A stretch of 64,000 nucleotides of DNA from Tenacibaculum sp. M341 (lineage in GTDB: Bacteria; Bacteroidota; Bacteroidia; Flavobacteriales; Flavobacteriaceae): the NCBI RefSeq assembly GCF_004337695.1, contig NZ_SJXJ01000002.1, forward strand, positions 62,001-126,000. The letters are read 5' to 3'. Position 1 is the stretch's first letter; each line of letters begins with the position of its first letter. The position numbers and the translations under genes are program-made. Under the pieces are notes generated by a model that saw nothing but the letters and a program-made list of their open reading frames with translations, made no database searches and had not been told where the DNA came from. Positions 20,501 through 29,181 of the stretch are shown piece after piece.

Positions 20501-20922
20501 TTTCTCAAATAGAAAAAGAGGGTCAGATTTCTGTGGAAATTAATGGAAAATTGATTACCTTAGAAACCAGTGATGTAGAAATTTCATCAAAAGACATAGA
20601 GGGCTGGCTAGTTGCAAACGCTGAAGGTTTAACAGTTGCTTTAGATGTTACTATAAATGATGAACTTAAAAAAGAGGGTATTGCAAGAGAGTTGGTAAAC
20701 CGAATTCAAAATGCCCGTAAAGATTCAGGATTTGAGGTAACAGATAAAATAAAATTAACGTTTTTGAGTTTAGATGAACTACAACAATCTGTGTTGGCAA
20801 ATGAAAACTATATCAAAGCAGAAACATTAACTAAAGAATTGGTTTTTGTTGATGCATTAGAAAATGGTACAGAAATTGAATTTGACACCATAAAGAGTAG
20901 AATGTTAATCGAAAAAGCGTAG
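17518..20922 (+). CDS. ileS: Isoleucine--tRNA ligase
   Basis: A 1134-aa class I synthetase that charges tRNA-Ile. The HIGH-type motif appears as GIHHVMARS (residues ~58-65), and KMSKR is at 682-686 in GQKMSKRLGNGVDP. The editing domain lies between them (GWDTHGLPVE, AWTTTPWTLP). The length and the motif form fit the long, eukaryote-like IleRS found in Bacteroidetes, a type associated with natural mupirocin tolerance. A dksA-like gene follows after 4 bases, so the two are co-transcribed from the promoter at 17463-17492. Confidence 0.98.
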   Translation: MSKNFTEYKGLNLPKVAEEILNYWEEKNIFEKSITSREGNEPFVFFEGPPSANGLPGIHHVMARSIKDIFCRYKTQKGYQVKRKAGWDTHGLPVELGVEKELGITKEDIGSKITVEEYNQACKKAVMRYTDIWNDLTHKMGYWVDMEDPYITYKPKYMESVWWLLKQIYNKDLLYKGYTIQPYSPKAGTGLSSHELNQPGCYRDVTDTTVVAQFKAIGDTLPDFLQNEGDIHFLAWTTTPWTLPSNTALTVGPKIEYVLVETYNQYTFKPMNVVLAKNLVGKQFTGKYTQVEEKPALLDYKEGDKKIPFYVVKEFIGKDLVGIKYEQLLPFVLPYENAEHAFRVISGDFVTTEDGTGIVHTAPTFGADDALVAKQASPEIPPLLVLDENENPVPLVDLQGKFRPELGEFGGKYVKNEYYNDGEAPEKSIDVELAIKLKTENKAFKVEKYVHSYPHCWRTDKPILYYPLDSWFIKVTDVKDKMHSLNETINWKPKSTGTGRFGNWLKNANDWNLSRSRFWGIPLPIWRTEDGSEQLCIGSVEELKQEIAKSVAAGVASEDIFADFEIGNMSEENYDKVDLHKNVVDKIVLVSPSGKPMYRESDLIDVWFDSGSMPYAQWHYPFENKELIDNKENYPANFIAEGVDQTRGWFYTLHAIGTMVFDSVAYKNVVSNGLVLDKNGQKMSKRLGNGVDPFKTLGEHGPDATRWYMISNANPWDNLKFDLAGIEEVKRKFFGTLYNTYSFFSLYANIDGFNYSEVEVPLNERPEIDRWILSELNTLIDKVDKFYADYEPTRATRAISDFVQDHLSNWYVRLCRRRFWKGEYAQDKISAYQTLYTCMVTVAKLSAPVAPFFMDRLYKDLNKATQKETFESVHLANFPVYDESVVDKSLERKMENAQTISSLVLSLRAKEKIKVRQPLQKIMIPVLDDTQKEEILAVSDLIKSEVNVKEIELLDDASGILVKQIKPNFKALGPKFGKDMKLVSSKIQSFGQKEISQIEKEGQISVEINGKLITLETSDVEISSKDIEGWLVANAEGLTVALDVTINDELKKEGIARELVNRIQNARKDSGFEVTDKIKLTFLSLDELQQSVLANENYIKAETLTKELVFVDALENGTEIEFDTIKSRMLIEKA

Positions 20923-20926
20923 TATT

Positions 20927-21307
20927 ATGGCAGAAGATGTAAAAGTTAGGTATTCTGATAGCGATTTAGAAGAATTCAGAGGAATTATCTTAAAAAAGAT
21001 AGAAAGAGCTGAGGAAGACCTAGAATTATTAAAATCAACCTATAAAAACGGAGCAGATAACGGAACAGAAGATACTTCACCGACATTTAAGTCGTTTGAA
21101 GAAGGTACAGACACAATGGCTAAAGAAGCGAACATGCAATTAGCGATTCGTCAAGAAAAGTTTATACGTGACTTAAGGAATGCTATTATTCGAATAGAGA
21201 ATAAAACATATGGTGTTTGTAGAGTTACCGGTAAATTAATACAAAAAGAGCGTTTAAAGTTAGTACCTCATGCAACTTTAAGTATTGAGGCTAAAAGAAA
21301 ACAATAA
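20927..21307 (+). CDS. TraR/DksA family transcription factor with degenerate zinc finger
   Basis: A 126-aa DksA-like protein: an N-terminal coiled-coil (residues ~8-90) and a C-terminal globular part YGVCRVTGKLIQKERL. DksA binds the RNA polymerase secondary channel and works with ppGpp. Only one Cys remains where the classical finger has four, so this protein probably folds without zinc, as other Bacteroidetes homologues appear to. It lies 4 bases after ileS. In many flavobacteria lspA follows directly; here lspA is about 8.8 kb away. Confidence 0.85.
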   Translation: MAEDVKVRYSDSDLEEFRGIILKKIERAEEDLELLKSTYKNGADNGTEDTSPTFKSFEEGTDTMAKEANMQLAIRQEKFIRDLRNAIIRIENKTYGVCRVTGKLIQKERLKLVPHATLSIEAKRKQ

Positions 21308-21334
21308 ACGTTATACATATAAACATAAATTTTT

Positions 21335-21366
21335 GACTTCCTTTTTTAAGGAAGTCTTTTTCTTTT
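21335..21366 (+). terminator. Terminator-like hairpin between the dksA-like gene and the next gene
   Basis: 9-bp stem GACTTCCTT / AAGGAAGTC with a 4-T loop, followed by TTTTTCTTTT. The following gene starts with ATG at 21367, straight after the T run. There is no room for a separate promoter, so the hairpin is either a leaky terminator or an attenuator for the gene at 21367. Confidence 0.75.
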
Positions 21367-22014
21367 ATGAGGGATTTATTAGTTTTTTTGAGTTTTATCT
21401 TATTGACGCTGTTTTTACAGGCACAAAGTACAGAGTCAAAGAATTTTACTACCACTAAAAATACTATTGAAATACAAGTAGACGGATTAGATGAAGTTCA
21501 ACTTAAAAATTCAGAAACCGAAGAAGTTGAAGTGTTATTATTTAATGAAGGCGATATACCTCTAAAAATTTTAACAGAGGAACTTTCTGAGATTCAAAAA
21601 ATAATATTTAAACCAGCGTTTTTTAATCAAGAATCTCCTGTTTTTAGAAAATATATAACCAAAAGATTAAATAGAGCTTCTGTGGTTATTAGTTTACCTA
21701 AAAATAAAAATATAACTGTTTTAGGCAAAACTGTAGATGTGGTTTCTGAAAGTTATAAAGGTAACCTAAGAGTATTTATAGATAAAGGTTTGGTTGATTT
21801 AAATGAAGTTGGGGGAGATGTGGAGCTTCATCTTTTTCAAGGAAATATTTCAGCGGTAGTAAAGACTTCAGCAATACATATTAGAACAAATAAAGGAAAA
21901 ATACTTGTTAATGATGAAGAAGAAAAATCACCTTACATAAAGAGTAGCTTAAACTATCAAACTAACTTTGTGATAAACTCAATTAGAGCTAATGTTTTTT
22001 TAAAAGACTACTAA
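21367..22014 (+). CDS. Exported protein, DUF4097-like beta-repeat region
   Basis: A 215-aa protein with a signal peptide (residues 1-19, LLTLFLQAQ). The rest is rich in short beta-strand stretches (for example LRVFIDKGLVDLNEVGGDVE) that resemble the putative adhesin DUF4097 fold, without clear catalytic residues. The signal peptide fixes the ATG at 21367 even though it sits directly behind a terminator-like hairpin. The function is unknown. It is probably periplasmic, and expression may rely on read-through from ileS-dksA. Confidence 0.6.
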   Translation: MRDLLVFLSFILLTLFLQAQSTESKNFTTTKNTIEIQVDGLDEVQLKNSETEEVEVLLFNEGDIPLKILTEELSEIQKIIFKPAFFNQESPVFRKYITKRLNRASVVISLPKNKNITVLGKTVDVVSESYKGNLRVFIDKGLVDLNEVGGDVELHLFQGNISAVVKTSAIHIRTNKGKILVNDEEEKSPYIKSSLNYQTNFVINSIRANVFLKDY

Positions 22015-22125
22015 ATCTATTTTAGGGTTTGTTAATTTTGCTATCCATAAAAGTTAAAAAAGACACAAATAAAGTAACATATACCGTTTTGTAGTGTCTA
22101 AAAAAAAATATAAAAACAACTTAGA

Positions 22126-24021
22126 ATGAATAAACAGATATTAACTGCAGCAATAGCGGGAGTATTATTGGTGGGCTGTAGTAGTACAAAATCTACAAAA
22201 ACAAATGATTTAGCATCTCAAAATCCTATACATACTACCATGGATTTAACAAAAGTTACTAATGATAAATTGCCGGTAACTATAGATCCGGGAAGATTTA
22301 CACAAGAGAAAGTAATTTATAGATTGCCAAAAGTAGTACAAGGAACTTATTCTGTTAGTGATTTTGGAAAGTTTATAGATGATTTTAAAGCTTTTGATTA
22401 TTCAGGAAAAGAATTATCGGTAAATAAAATAGATACTAATACATGGGAAATAACAGATGCTAAAAAGTTAGATAAACTAATGTATTGGGTTAACGATACT
22501 TTTGATATGGAAAAGCATGGAGGTTTAGATGATGAAGTACCTTTCTCTCCATCAGGAACGAATATTGAAAGTAATAACTATGTTTTAAATCTGCATGGTT
22601 TTATAGGATATTTTGATTCTTTAAAGAAAAATCAATATCAATTAGATGTAATTTCACCATCAAACTTTAAGAGAACATCTGCGTTACAAGAAGTAGCGAC
22701 AATGAATAATAAAGAAGAGAATACAATTACTTCTAGATATTTTGCTCCACGTTATTTTGAAATAACTGATAATCCAATGTTTTATGGAGAGTTAGATGTT
22801 GAAGAATTTCAAGTAGGAGATATTAAAATTGTATTAAGTGTATATTCACCAACTAAAAAACATTCAGCAAAGAAAATAAAAGCGACAGTGGAGAAGATGA
22901 TGCAAGCTCAAAAGTCTTTTTTAGGAAGCATAAACACCACTGCTCGTTATGATATTTATTTGTATTTAGCAGGACAAGATGAAACTTCGCCAAAAGGTTT
23001 TGGAGCTTTAGAACACCATACTTCTACTGTTGTTGTTTTACCAGAAATGATGCCAGATGATGCCTTGGCTGAGAGCATGATTGATGTTGTTTCTCATGAG
23101 TTTTTTCATATTGTAACACCTTTGAGTGTACATTCTGAAGATGTACATTATTTTGATTACAATGCACCTACTTTTTCTAAGCATTTATGGATGTATGAAG
23201 GAGTAACAGAATACTTTGCTACGTTATTTCAAGTAAATAAAGATTTAGTAAGCGAAGATGAATTTTATTCTAAAGTTATGGGGAAAATTGCGGCGGCTTC
23301 TAAAATGAATGATGCAATGAGTTTTACCATAATGAGTGAAAATATTCTTGAAAAACAATATCATGATCAGTATTTAAATGTTTACCAAAAAGGAGCTTTA
23401 ATAGGAATGTGTATAGATATTTTATTAAGAGAAGAGAGTAATGGACAACGAGGAATACTTTCTTTAATGAAAGAATTATCTAATAAATATGGAAAACACA
23501 AACCTTTTGATGATGATTCATTAATTGAAGAAATTACAAAAATGACGTATCCATCAATAGGAACGTTTTTAAATACGCACGTAGTTAATGGTACACCAAT
23601 AGATTATAACGTGTTTTTTGAAAAAGTTGGTTTGGGTATTTCAGAAACTAAGGTTAAAACAAACTATTTACAAAACAACGGAGTTAATATTGTAACAGGA
23701 GATCCTGTATCAAGAAGCATTGTTTTTACTGATGATGTTTCAGGAAATAGCTTCTGGGCAGAAAATGGAGCTAAGCCAGGAGATGCAATTAAGAGTGTGA
23801 ATGGAGAAGAAGTAACTTTTGCAACGGTTAATGATGTATTAGGTAAAGTTTTTATGTGGAGACCAGGAAAGAAAGCAAAAGTTGTTTTATCGAGAAATGG
23901 GAAAGAAATTGTGATAGATACTACAACAACTCAATCTTATACAAAAGGAAAAGGTCTAAAACAAAAAGACGCAGCAACAGCTAAGCAAAAAGATCTTTTA
24001 AAAGCTTGGTTAAAAGGATAA
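22126..24021 (+). CDS. M61 family metallopeptidase with PDZ domain, lipoprotein
   Basis: A 631-aa protein with a lipoprotein signal (LLVGCSS, Cys18). An M61 N-terminal beta domain is followed by the zinc site HEFFH (residues 324-328) and EGVTEYFA (from residue 358), which supplies the third ligand. A PDZ domain lies at about residues 520-600 (GAKPGDAIKSVNGEEV). M61 enzymes are glycyl aminopeptidase-like. This one should act in the periplasm or at the outer membrane on short peptides. It stands alone, with a terminator-like hairpin downstream at about 24033-24095. Confidence 0.88.
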   Translation: MNKQILTAAIAGVLLVGCSSTKSTKTNDLASQNPIHTTMDLTKVTNDKLPVTIDPGRFTQEKVIYRLPKVVQGTYSVSDFGKFIDDFKAFDYSGKELSVNKIDTNTWEITDAKKLDKLMYWVNDTFDMEKHGGLDDEVPFSPSGTNIESNNYVLNLHGFIGYFDSLKKNQYQLDVISPSNFKRTSALQEVATMNNKEENTITSRYFAPRYFEITDNPMFYGELDVEEFQVGDIKIVLSVYSPTKKHSAKKIKATVEKMMQAQKSFLGSINTTARYDIYLYLAGQDETSPKGFGALEHHTSTVVVLPEMMPDDALAESMIDVVSHEFFHIVTPLSVHSEDVHYFDYNAPTFSKHLWMYEGVTEYFATLFQVNKDLVSEDEFYSKVMGKIAAASKMNDAMSFTIMSENILEKQYHDQYLNVYQKGALIGMCIDILLREESNGQRGILSLMKELSNKYGKHKPFDDDSLIEEITKMTYPSIGTFLNTHVVNGTPIDYNVFFEKVGLGISETKVKTNYLQNNGVNIVTGDPVSRSIVFTDDVSGNSFWAENGAKPGDAIKSVNGEEVTFATVNDVLGKVFMWRPGKKAKVVLSRNGKEIVIDTTTTQSYTKGKGLKQKDAATAKQKDLLKAWLKG

Positions 24022-24105
24022 TTTAATAAAAGTAATTGCTTTTATTAAAAACAGATAAAAACCAACAATCTACTTTTTTGATTGTTGGTTTTTTGTATTT
24101 ATAAA

Positions 24106-25653
24106 TCATACTTTTTTTAATTGATATCTTCTAATACTTAATACAGACAAAGCAAGTGTTGTTACTAATACAAATAGTGTAAAAGTGTAAGAGGTAGAGT
24201 TATTAATAGCTCCGAAATAATCTGTAAAAGGAAGTTTATGAACATTAGCATAAGTAATCATAAAAAATAATACTTCAAATAATTTTTTTCCTTTGGTAGT
24301 GATACCCAAAAAAGCAGCTAAAAGAGTTATAAAAAATCCTCCTTGTAGTATTGATATAATAGGCAAGAAATTTCCTGTAAAAACAAATCTAAATATCAAT
24401 GGCATAGCTAAAAGAGTAATTAAAACAATACAAGCAATAATTTGAGAAGTTAGTAATCGACGAATTGGGTTGAATGATGAAAAAGAAAAGTAATGTACTT
24501 TATTTGTTATTTCTTTTGTGGTTAATTCAGATAATCTATTTACTTGTAAAAACCATAAAATAGGTAAAACAATTTGATGCGCTATTTCTAAAGGAACGAT
24601 GGCTAATAGTAACATTCCTATTCCATTTAGCAGCCATAACCATTTATTCCCTTTTCTTATTAATAAAAGGAGTTCGGTTTTGATTAGTGGAAATATTGAA
24701 AAATTTACATTTAGTTTGGCAAGTTTAGAAATGTTAATGTCTTTTATTTTTAATTCTTCCATTGGAATTCTTTTCTTTTGAGATGTGTTTTGTGCGATTT
24801 TAATACTAAATCTATGAAAAAATATAGCAGAAATATAAAGTAATAGAACACTAATTAAAATCAATATACATCTACTAAAAATGAATGAGTTTGGAAAAGA
24901 AACCCCGTTAAATTGGAATTTTTTAGCTTTTGAAACATTTCCAATAACATAACCTACACTTAATGCTTCTATTTTATCTCCATTAGTTACTTCTCTCACT
25001 TGTTTTTCTATTTGATGCATAACAATTTGAGTACCTAGTATGTCAAAAGAAAAATTTTCTTGTTTACCATTAGTAGGCATCATAAGCATTGAGAATAAGA
25101 AGAAGAAACCGATATTTTGAACAACACTACTTTTATATAAAAATACTTCAAAAATGGTGGCTAAAACGGAAATGAAAAATAAAGCAGGAATTGTTACTAA
25201 TGCATAAGGTTTTATAAACGGTATAAATTCAAAACTATAACCATCATTATATGCAAAAAAAAGTAATATGTTCATTAAGAATAAAACCGTTAAAATAGTT
25301 GCTAAAATTAAAAAGTTACTACAGGTTTTAGAAAGTAAATATTGAAAGTTTTGTATTCTAGAACTGGCAATAATTTGTCCAATTTTAGTATTTAAATCCT
25401 TTTTTATACTTCCGTTTACCAAATAAAATCCGATTAAACATAAAAATGTACAACTCATAACAGTAGTAACATAACCAAACCAAGCGGCGTTATAATAGCC
25501 AATGTAACCTGCAACTCTTATGGTAGAGTAATTTGCATTTGGACTAGGAATAAATGTATAAGCAATGGCAATACTTACGCACAAAGTGATTAAAAAAGTA
25601 TAGCTTCTTGTGCGTTGTAGATAGTCGTATTTTATGATAGAAAAAATATTCAT
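24106..25653 (-). CDS. ABC-2 type permease
   Basis: A 515-aa polytopic membrane protein with about 12 hydrophobic segments, beginning MNIFSIIKYDYLQRTRSYTF as ABC-2 permeases of Bacteroidetes do. It is the last gene of an operon (serine hydrolase, ATPase, 38-aa membrane peptide, permease) transcribed away from a LytS/LytTR pair. It is likely an exporter or a lipid/antimicrobial-resistance transporter. The substrate is unknown. Confidence 0.8.
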   Translation of the reverse strand: MNIFSIIKYDYLQRTRSYTFLITLCVSIAIAYTFIPSPNANYSTIRVAGYIGYYNAAWFGYVTTVMSCTFLCLIGFYLVNGSIKKDLNTKIGQIIASSRIQNFQYLLSKTCSNFLILATILTVLFLMNILLFFAYNDGYSFEFIPFIKPYALVTIPALFFISVLATIFEVFLYKSSVVQNIGFFFLFSMLMMPTNGKQENFSFDILGTQIVMHQIEKQVREVTNGDKIEALSVGYVIGNVSKAKKFQFNGVSFPNSFIFSRCILILISVLLLYISAIFFHRFSIKIAQNTSQKKRIPMEELKIKDINISKLAKLNVNFSIFPLIKTELLLLIRKGNKWLWLLNGIGMLLLAIVPLEIAHQIVLPILWFLQVNRLSELTTKEITNKVHYFSFSSFNPIRRLLTSQIIACIVLITLLAMPLIFRFVFTGNFLPIISILQGGFFITLLAAFLGITTKGKKLFEVLFFMITYANVHKLPFTDYFGAINNSTSYTFTLFVLVTTLALSVLSIRRYQLKKV

Positions 25654-25665
25654 AAACGTTATTTT

Positions 25666-25782
25666 TTAGTGAGCATCGTAAACTCCAATGTAAAAGTTAG
25701 TATTAGCTATTATTACTAAGGCAATTATTAAAATGATACTTATAAAGATGATATTTATAACTTTTTTATCCTTTGTTTTCAT
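25666..25782 (-). CDS. Small single-pass membrane protein (38 aa) in the ABC operon
   Basis: ATG at 25782 to TAA at 25666 encodes 38 residues: a basic start (MKTKDKKV), one ~20-residue hydrophobic helix (INIIFISIILIIALVII) and a short polar tail ending YDAH. It fills most of the 156-base gap between the ATPase and permease genes and ends 12 bases before the permease start. The position and clean charge-helix-tail layout suggest a real small subunit or regulator of the transporter. It could also be a chance ORF; conservation would decide. Confidence 0.6.
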   Translation of the reverse strand: MKTKDKKVINIIFISIILIIALVIIANTNFYIGVYDAH

Positions 25783-25809
25783 AATTAATGATGTTTTTTA
25801 AATTTTTGT

Positions 25810-26673
25810 TTAAGAAGCTTTTGTTAAGTATAAATAAGCGTCTTCTAAGTTGGCGATTTGCTGAATAGAGTTTTCTACAGGTTGATCAGAAATATATCTA
25901 ACCAATAATTTTTCGGTTTTACGATTTGTACTGATTACAATATGTTGTTCCTTGAATTTTTGATAATTTTCTTTAGCAATTGAAATTTCAAATACTTTAT
26001 TCTTCACTTTTTCAATAATAGCATCTTGATGTCCTTTGGTTATTAAGGTGCCGTTTTTCATAACCGCAACTTCATCAGCAATCGTATCAATATCAGAAAC
26101 AATGTGCGAAGAAAGTATAATGATAGCGTCATTAGCCAATTCTGAAATTAAGTTTCTAAATCTAACTCGTTCTTCAGGATCTAATCCAACAGTCGGTTCA
26201 TCAAAAATGATAATTTTAGGATCGTTTAATAAGGCTTGAGCAATTCCGATACGTTGTTTCATTCCTCCAGAAAAACTACCAATAGGTTTTTTAGCAGCAT
26301 CCATTAAGTTTAAACCATTTAAAAGTTGGTTAATCTTAGTGTTTAAATTTTTTCCACCTACACCTTTCATAGCTGCCATGTATTTTAAAAACTCAAAAGC
26401 ATTTAAGTTTTGATATACTCCAAAATCTTGAGGCAAAAATCCTAATTGTTTACGCATGTAATTTGCATCTTTAACAATGTTGTTTTTATTTAAAATAATA
26501 TTGCCTTGAGTAGGGGTACTAACTGTTGCAATCATTTTTAATAATGTTGATTTTCCAGCTCCGTTAGGTCCTAATAAACCTAAAATTCCTTTGTTTATAG
26601 TTAAAGAAAAGTCTTTTAAACCGTACTTGTTTCGATCGTATTTTTTAGATACGTTTTGAATTTCTAGTGTCAT
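25810..26673 (-). CDS. ABC transporter ATP-binding protein
   Basis: A 287-aa ATPase with Walker A GPNGAGKST, Q-loop LPQDFG, signature SFSGGMKQR, Walker B KIIIFDEPTVGLD and H-loop SSHIV. The extra ~75 C-terminal residues form a regulatory tail typical of ABC-2 exporters. It is paired with the permease at 24106 and follows the serine hydrolase by 8 bases, so it belongs to the same operon. Confidence 0.93.
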   Translation of the reverse strand: MTLEIQNVSKKYDRNKYGLKDFSLTINKGILGLLGPNGAGKSTLLKMIATVSTPTQGNIILNKNNIVKDANYMRKQLGFLPQDFGVYQNLNAFEFLKYMAAMKGVGGKNLNTKINQLLNGLNLMDAAKKPIGSFSGGMKQRIGIAQALLNDPKIIIFDEPTVGLDPEERVRFRNLISELANDAIIILSSHIVSDIDTIADEVAVMKNGTLITKGHQDAIIEKVKNKVFEISIAKENYQKFKEQHIVISTNRKTEKLLVRYISDQPVENSIQQIANLEDAYLYLTKAS

Positions 26674-26681
26674 ATTAATTT

Positions 26682-27986
26682 TTAAGATTTTATACGTTTA
26701 ATAGTCGTTTCTAGTCCGTTTTGTCTAAAAATTAACTCATTCGGATCTTTTGAATTTATTTCTAACTCTACACCAAAACTTCCGTTATAAAGCTTATTTT
26801 TTTCTTTACTAATTAAAATAACTTGTGCTCCTTGTGCAGAAAAATATAAGTGTTTGTTTTGCTCAAGAATTTCCATTTCCATTTTCATTCCGTGCGAATC
26901 AAATAAGTAAGAGCCAATTGTACTTTTATAATCAGAAGCAATGTTTTGGTTAAAAGCTACATTTCCTTTTTTACCTTCTACAAAATTGAAAAGTTCTTCT
27001 TTTAACATCTTCCCAAATGGAATAATGCGCGAATTGCTAAAAAGTAAAATTAGATTTTTGTTTGTAGGGTTATAATACTCCCTGTACGCATAGCCAATAT
27101 TGTTACCGCCATGACCTACGTATCCATTTTTAAATTTCATCATTCCTAAACCATAATCAGCATCATCAAAATCAATTAGTTTTTCTAATGAAGATGTATT
27201 TAATAAGGTGTTTTCTTCAAACAAATGGTTGTAAAATTTAACCATGTCGTGCAGTGTAGAAGCAACACTTCCTGCGGCATAAGCATAATTAGCAAAAAAA
27301 CGATAGTCTAAATACGAACTAATATCTTTTTGGCGATTGGTTGGCGGAGCTAAGTTTGGTAGCTTTTTAGAAACATAAGGATATGACTCAGTCATTTTAC
27401 AAGGAACGAAAATTCGTTCCTTTAACAAATCAAAATAGCTTTTATCAGTTACTCTTTCTAAAATATGACCTAATAAAATGTAATTAGTGTTACAATATTG
27501 ATATTTGCCAACTTTATCAGGATTTCCTTCAGGAATATTTGTTAAAAAATCTGAGTTATAAAAGCTATCTTTCTTTTCGTAAAATTCTTTTTCTATATTT
27601 TTTCCAACAATTTCCCCAAGCCCAGTTCTGTGACGCAATAAAGATTCAATAGTTAAATTACCATTTACATTTTTTATAGCTTGTAAATAAGTGCCTATTG
27701 TATCAGATAGTTTTAAGTTTCCTTTTTCAGCTTCTTGCAAAATTAAAATTGCAGTCATTTTTTTAGTAGCACTACCAATATTAAAAACGGTATGTTCATT
27801 AAAATTATAATTTCCAGAGTTAGCTAATTTTTGTTTTCCATTTTGTTGAATTAAAACAGCAATTCCTTGATTTAATTCTTTTACATAAGGATCGTATTTC
27901 TCTAATTGATTTTGTAATGATTGTGAATAACCATCAAAAAACAGTAGCACTGAAATACAGACCAAAAGTGTTTTTAAAAGTTTCAT
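26682..27986 (-). CDS. Serine hydrolase of the class C beta-lactamase / penicillin-binding-protein-like family
   Basis: A 434-aa exported enzyme with a signal peptide (LLVCISVLLFFDGYSQS). The SxxK motif is SATK at 72-75, the YxN motif is YCN near residue 164, and HGGNNIG replaces the KTG box. Such enzymes include D-aminopeptidases, esterases and peptidoglycan hydrolases. It is the first gene of the ABC operon and is divergent from lytS, so it may act on the exporter's substrate or on the envelope stress sensed by LytS. True beta-lactamase activity is not implied. Confidence 0.85.
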   Translation of the reverse strand: MKLLKTLLVCISVLLFFDGYSQSLQNQLEKYDPYVKELNQGIAVLIQQNGKQKLANSGNYNFNEHTVFNIGSATKKMTAILILQEAEKGNLKLSDTIGTYLQAIKNVNGNLTIESLLRHRTGLGEIVGKNIEKEFYEKKDSFYNSDFLTNIPEGNPDKVGKYQYCNTNYILLGHILERVTDKSYFDLLKERIFVPCKMTESYPYVSKKLPNLAPPTNRQKDISSYLDYRFFANYAYAAGSVASTLHDMVKFYNHLFEENTLLNTSSLEKLIDFDDADYGLGMMKFKNGYVGHGGNNIGYAYREYYNPTNKNLILLFSNSRIIPFGKMLKEELFNFVEGKKGNVAFNQNIASDYKSTIGSYLFDSHGMKMEMEILEQNKHLYFSAQGAQVILISKEKNKLYNGSFGVELEINSKDPNELIFRQNGLETTIKRIKS

Positions 27987-28086
27987 AATTATTTGATTTT
28001 TATAAATAATACTTCAAAAGTGGCATTAAATCAGTGTTTTAAAAAAGAAGAATGATAAAGGAGGTAATAAAAATGACGAAAGTATA

Positions 28087-28181
28087 TTTTTACCAATATC
28101 ATTAAAATAGCTATGTTCACACAAAAAAAAGTATCTTTCATCATTAAAAAATCCCTTTTTTACCATCAAACAGTAAGTTTG
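28087..28181 (+). promoter_or_regulatory. lytS promoter -7 box and possible LytTR sites in the divergent intergenic region
   Basis: TAAGTTTG at 28174-28181 is an exact -7 box with no good -33 element, as expected for an activated promoter. The 216-base region also has two copies of TTTTTACCA (near 28088 and 28157) each close to an ATCATTAAAA-type stretch. These are candidate direct-repeat sites for the LytTR regulator encoded downstream. The assignment is inference. Confidence 0.35.
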
Positions 28182-28202
28182 CTTTAAATAAAAAAGAAAA
28201 GA

Positions 28203-29180
28203 ATGTCAAAATTTGATAGTTGGGTAGATAACAAATTGGTGCAAAATATTTTTGTATGGTTGTGTTTTTTTATAATTCTAGTAATAGGAGTAACTTCAGA
28301 TAGCAAAGTTACAACAGCTTTTTTTGCTGTTTTATTTCTTGCGCCAGGAGTATATGCTACTAATTATTTGATTTTACCCTTATTCAATAAAAAGAAATCT
28401 TTATTTTTTCTGTTATTTGTAACAATTGGTATTGCTACAACATTTTTACCGCTATTTGCAATTAGTTTTGCTTCACAAGAAGCATTAACAGTGAAAAATT
28501 TTTTTAGTCTGTTCGGATTCATTTTATTAGCAATGGTTTTTGGTATGACCATGAAAATTTCACGAGACAGTTTTAGGAGAAGACAAGAAGAAAAAAATGC
28601 AGAATTGAAGTTGTTGAAAGCACAATTAAATCCACATTTTTTATTTAATACATTAAACAATCTTTACGGGTTATCTGTGATTAAATCAGACAAATTACCC
28701 GATTTAATGTTGAAACTTTCTGATTTACTTCGTTATAGTTTATACGAAACAAAAGAAGTGTTTGTGCCTTTAAAAAGAGAAATCAATTACCTAGAAAATT
28801 ACATTTCATTAGAAAAAATTAGATTAGAAGAACAAGCAGAAATTATTTTTAATGTAGAAGGAAATATTCAAGACGAAAAAATAGCTCCAATGTTATTTAT
28901 TGTGTTTGTAGAAAACGCATTCAAACATTTAGCTATTGCCAATGGTATAAAAAGTAAGGTTGTAGTAACAATAAAAATATCTGATGAAAGAATACATTTT
29001 ACTTGTAGAAACACTTATGAAGAAGTTTATGATGGGGAAGAAAATTTAGAGAAAGGAAAAAGTGGTATTGGTTTAGTAAATGCTAAAAAAAGGCTAGATT
29101 TATTATACACAGATGCCCATCAATTAAAAATAAATAAAACTAAAGATGAATTTTTGGTTGACTTAATACTTACAAAATAA
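28203..29180 (+). CDS. LytS/YpdA-type sensor histidine kinase
   Basis: A 325-aa membrane kinase with four N-terminal transmembrane helices (residues ~13-115), a short coiled-coil, and a His_kinase domain with phospho-acceptor His145 in LNPHFLFNTL. The ATP-binding GIGLVNAKKRL box is near the end. It has no large sensor domain, so it may read a membrane signal or its partner transporter. Its response regulator starts one base after the stop codon. Confidence 0.92.
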   Translation: MSKFDSWVDNKLVQNIFVWLCFFIILVIGVTSDSKVTTAFFAVLFLAPGVYATNYLILPLFNKKKSLFFLLFVTIGIATTFLPLFAISFASQEALTVKNFFSLFGFILLAMVFGMTMKISRDSFRRRQEEKNAELKLLKAQLNPHFLFNTLNNLYGLSVIKSDKLPDLMLKLSDLLRYSLYETKEVFVPLKREINYLENYISLEKIRLEEQAEIIFNVEGNIQDEKIAPMLFIVFVENAFKHLAIANGIKSKVVVTIKISDERIHFTCRNTYEEVYDGEENLEKGKSGIGLVNAKKRLDLLYTDAHQLKINKTKDEFLVDLILTK

Positions 29181-29181
29181 A

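Noticed and set aside
26682-27986. Beta-lactamase resistance gene
   Set aside because: SxxK and YxN are shared by many serine hydrolases and the KTG box is replaced by HGG; the setting suggests an envelope or peptide hydrolase.
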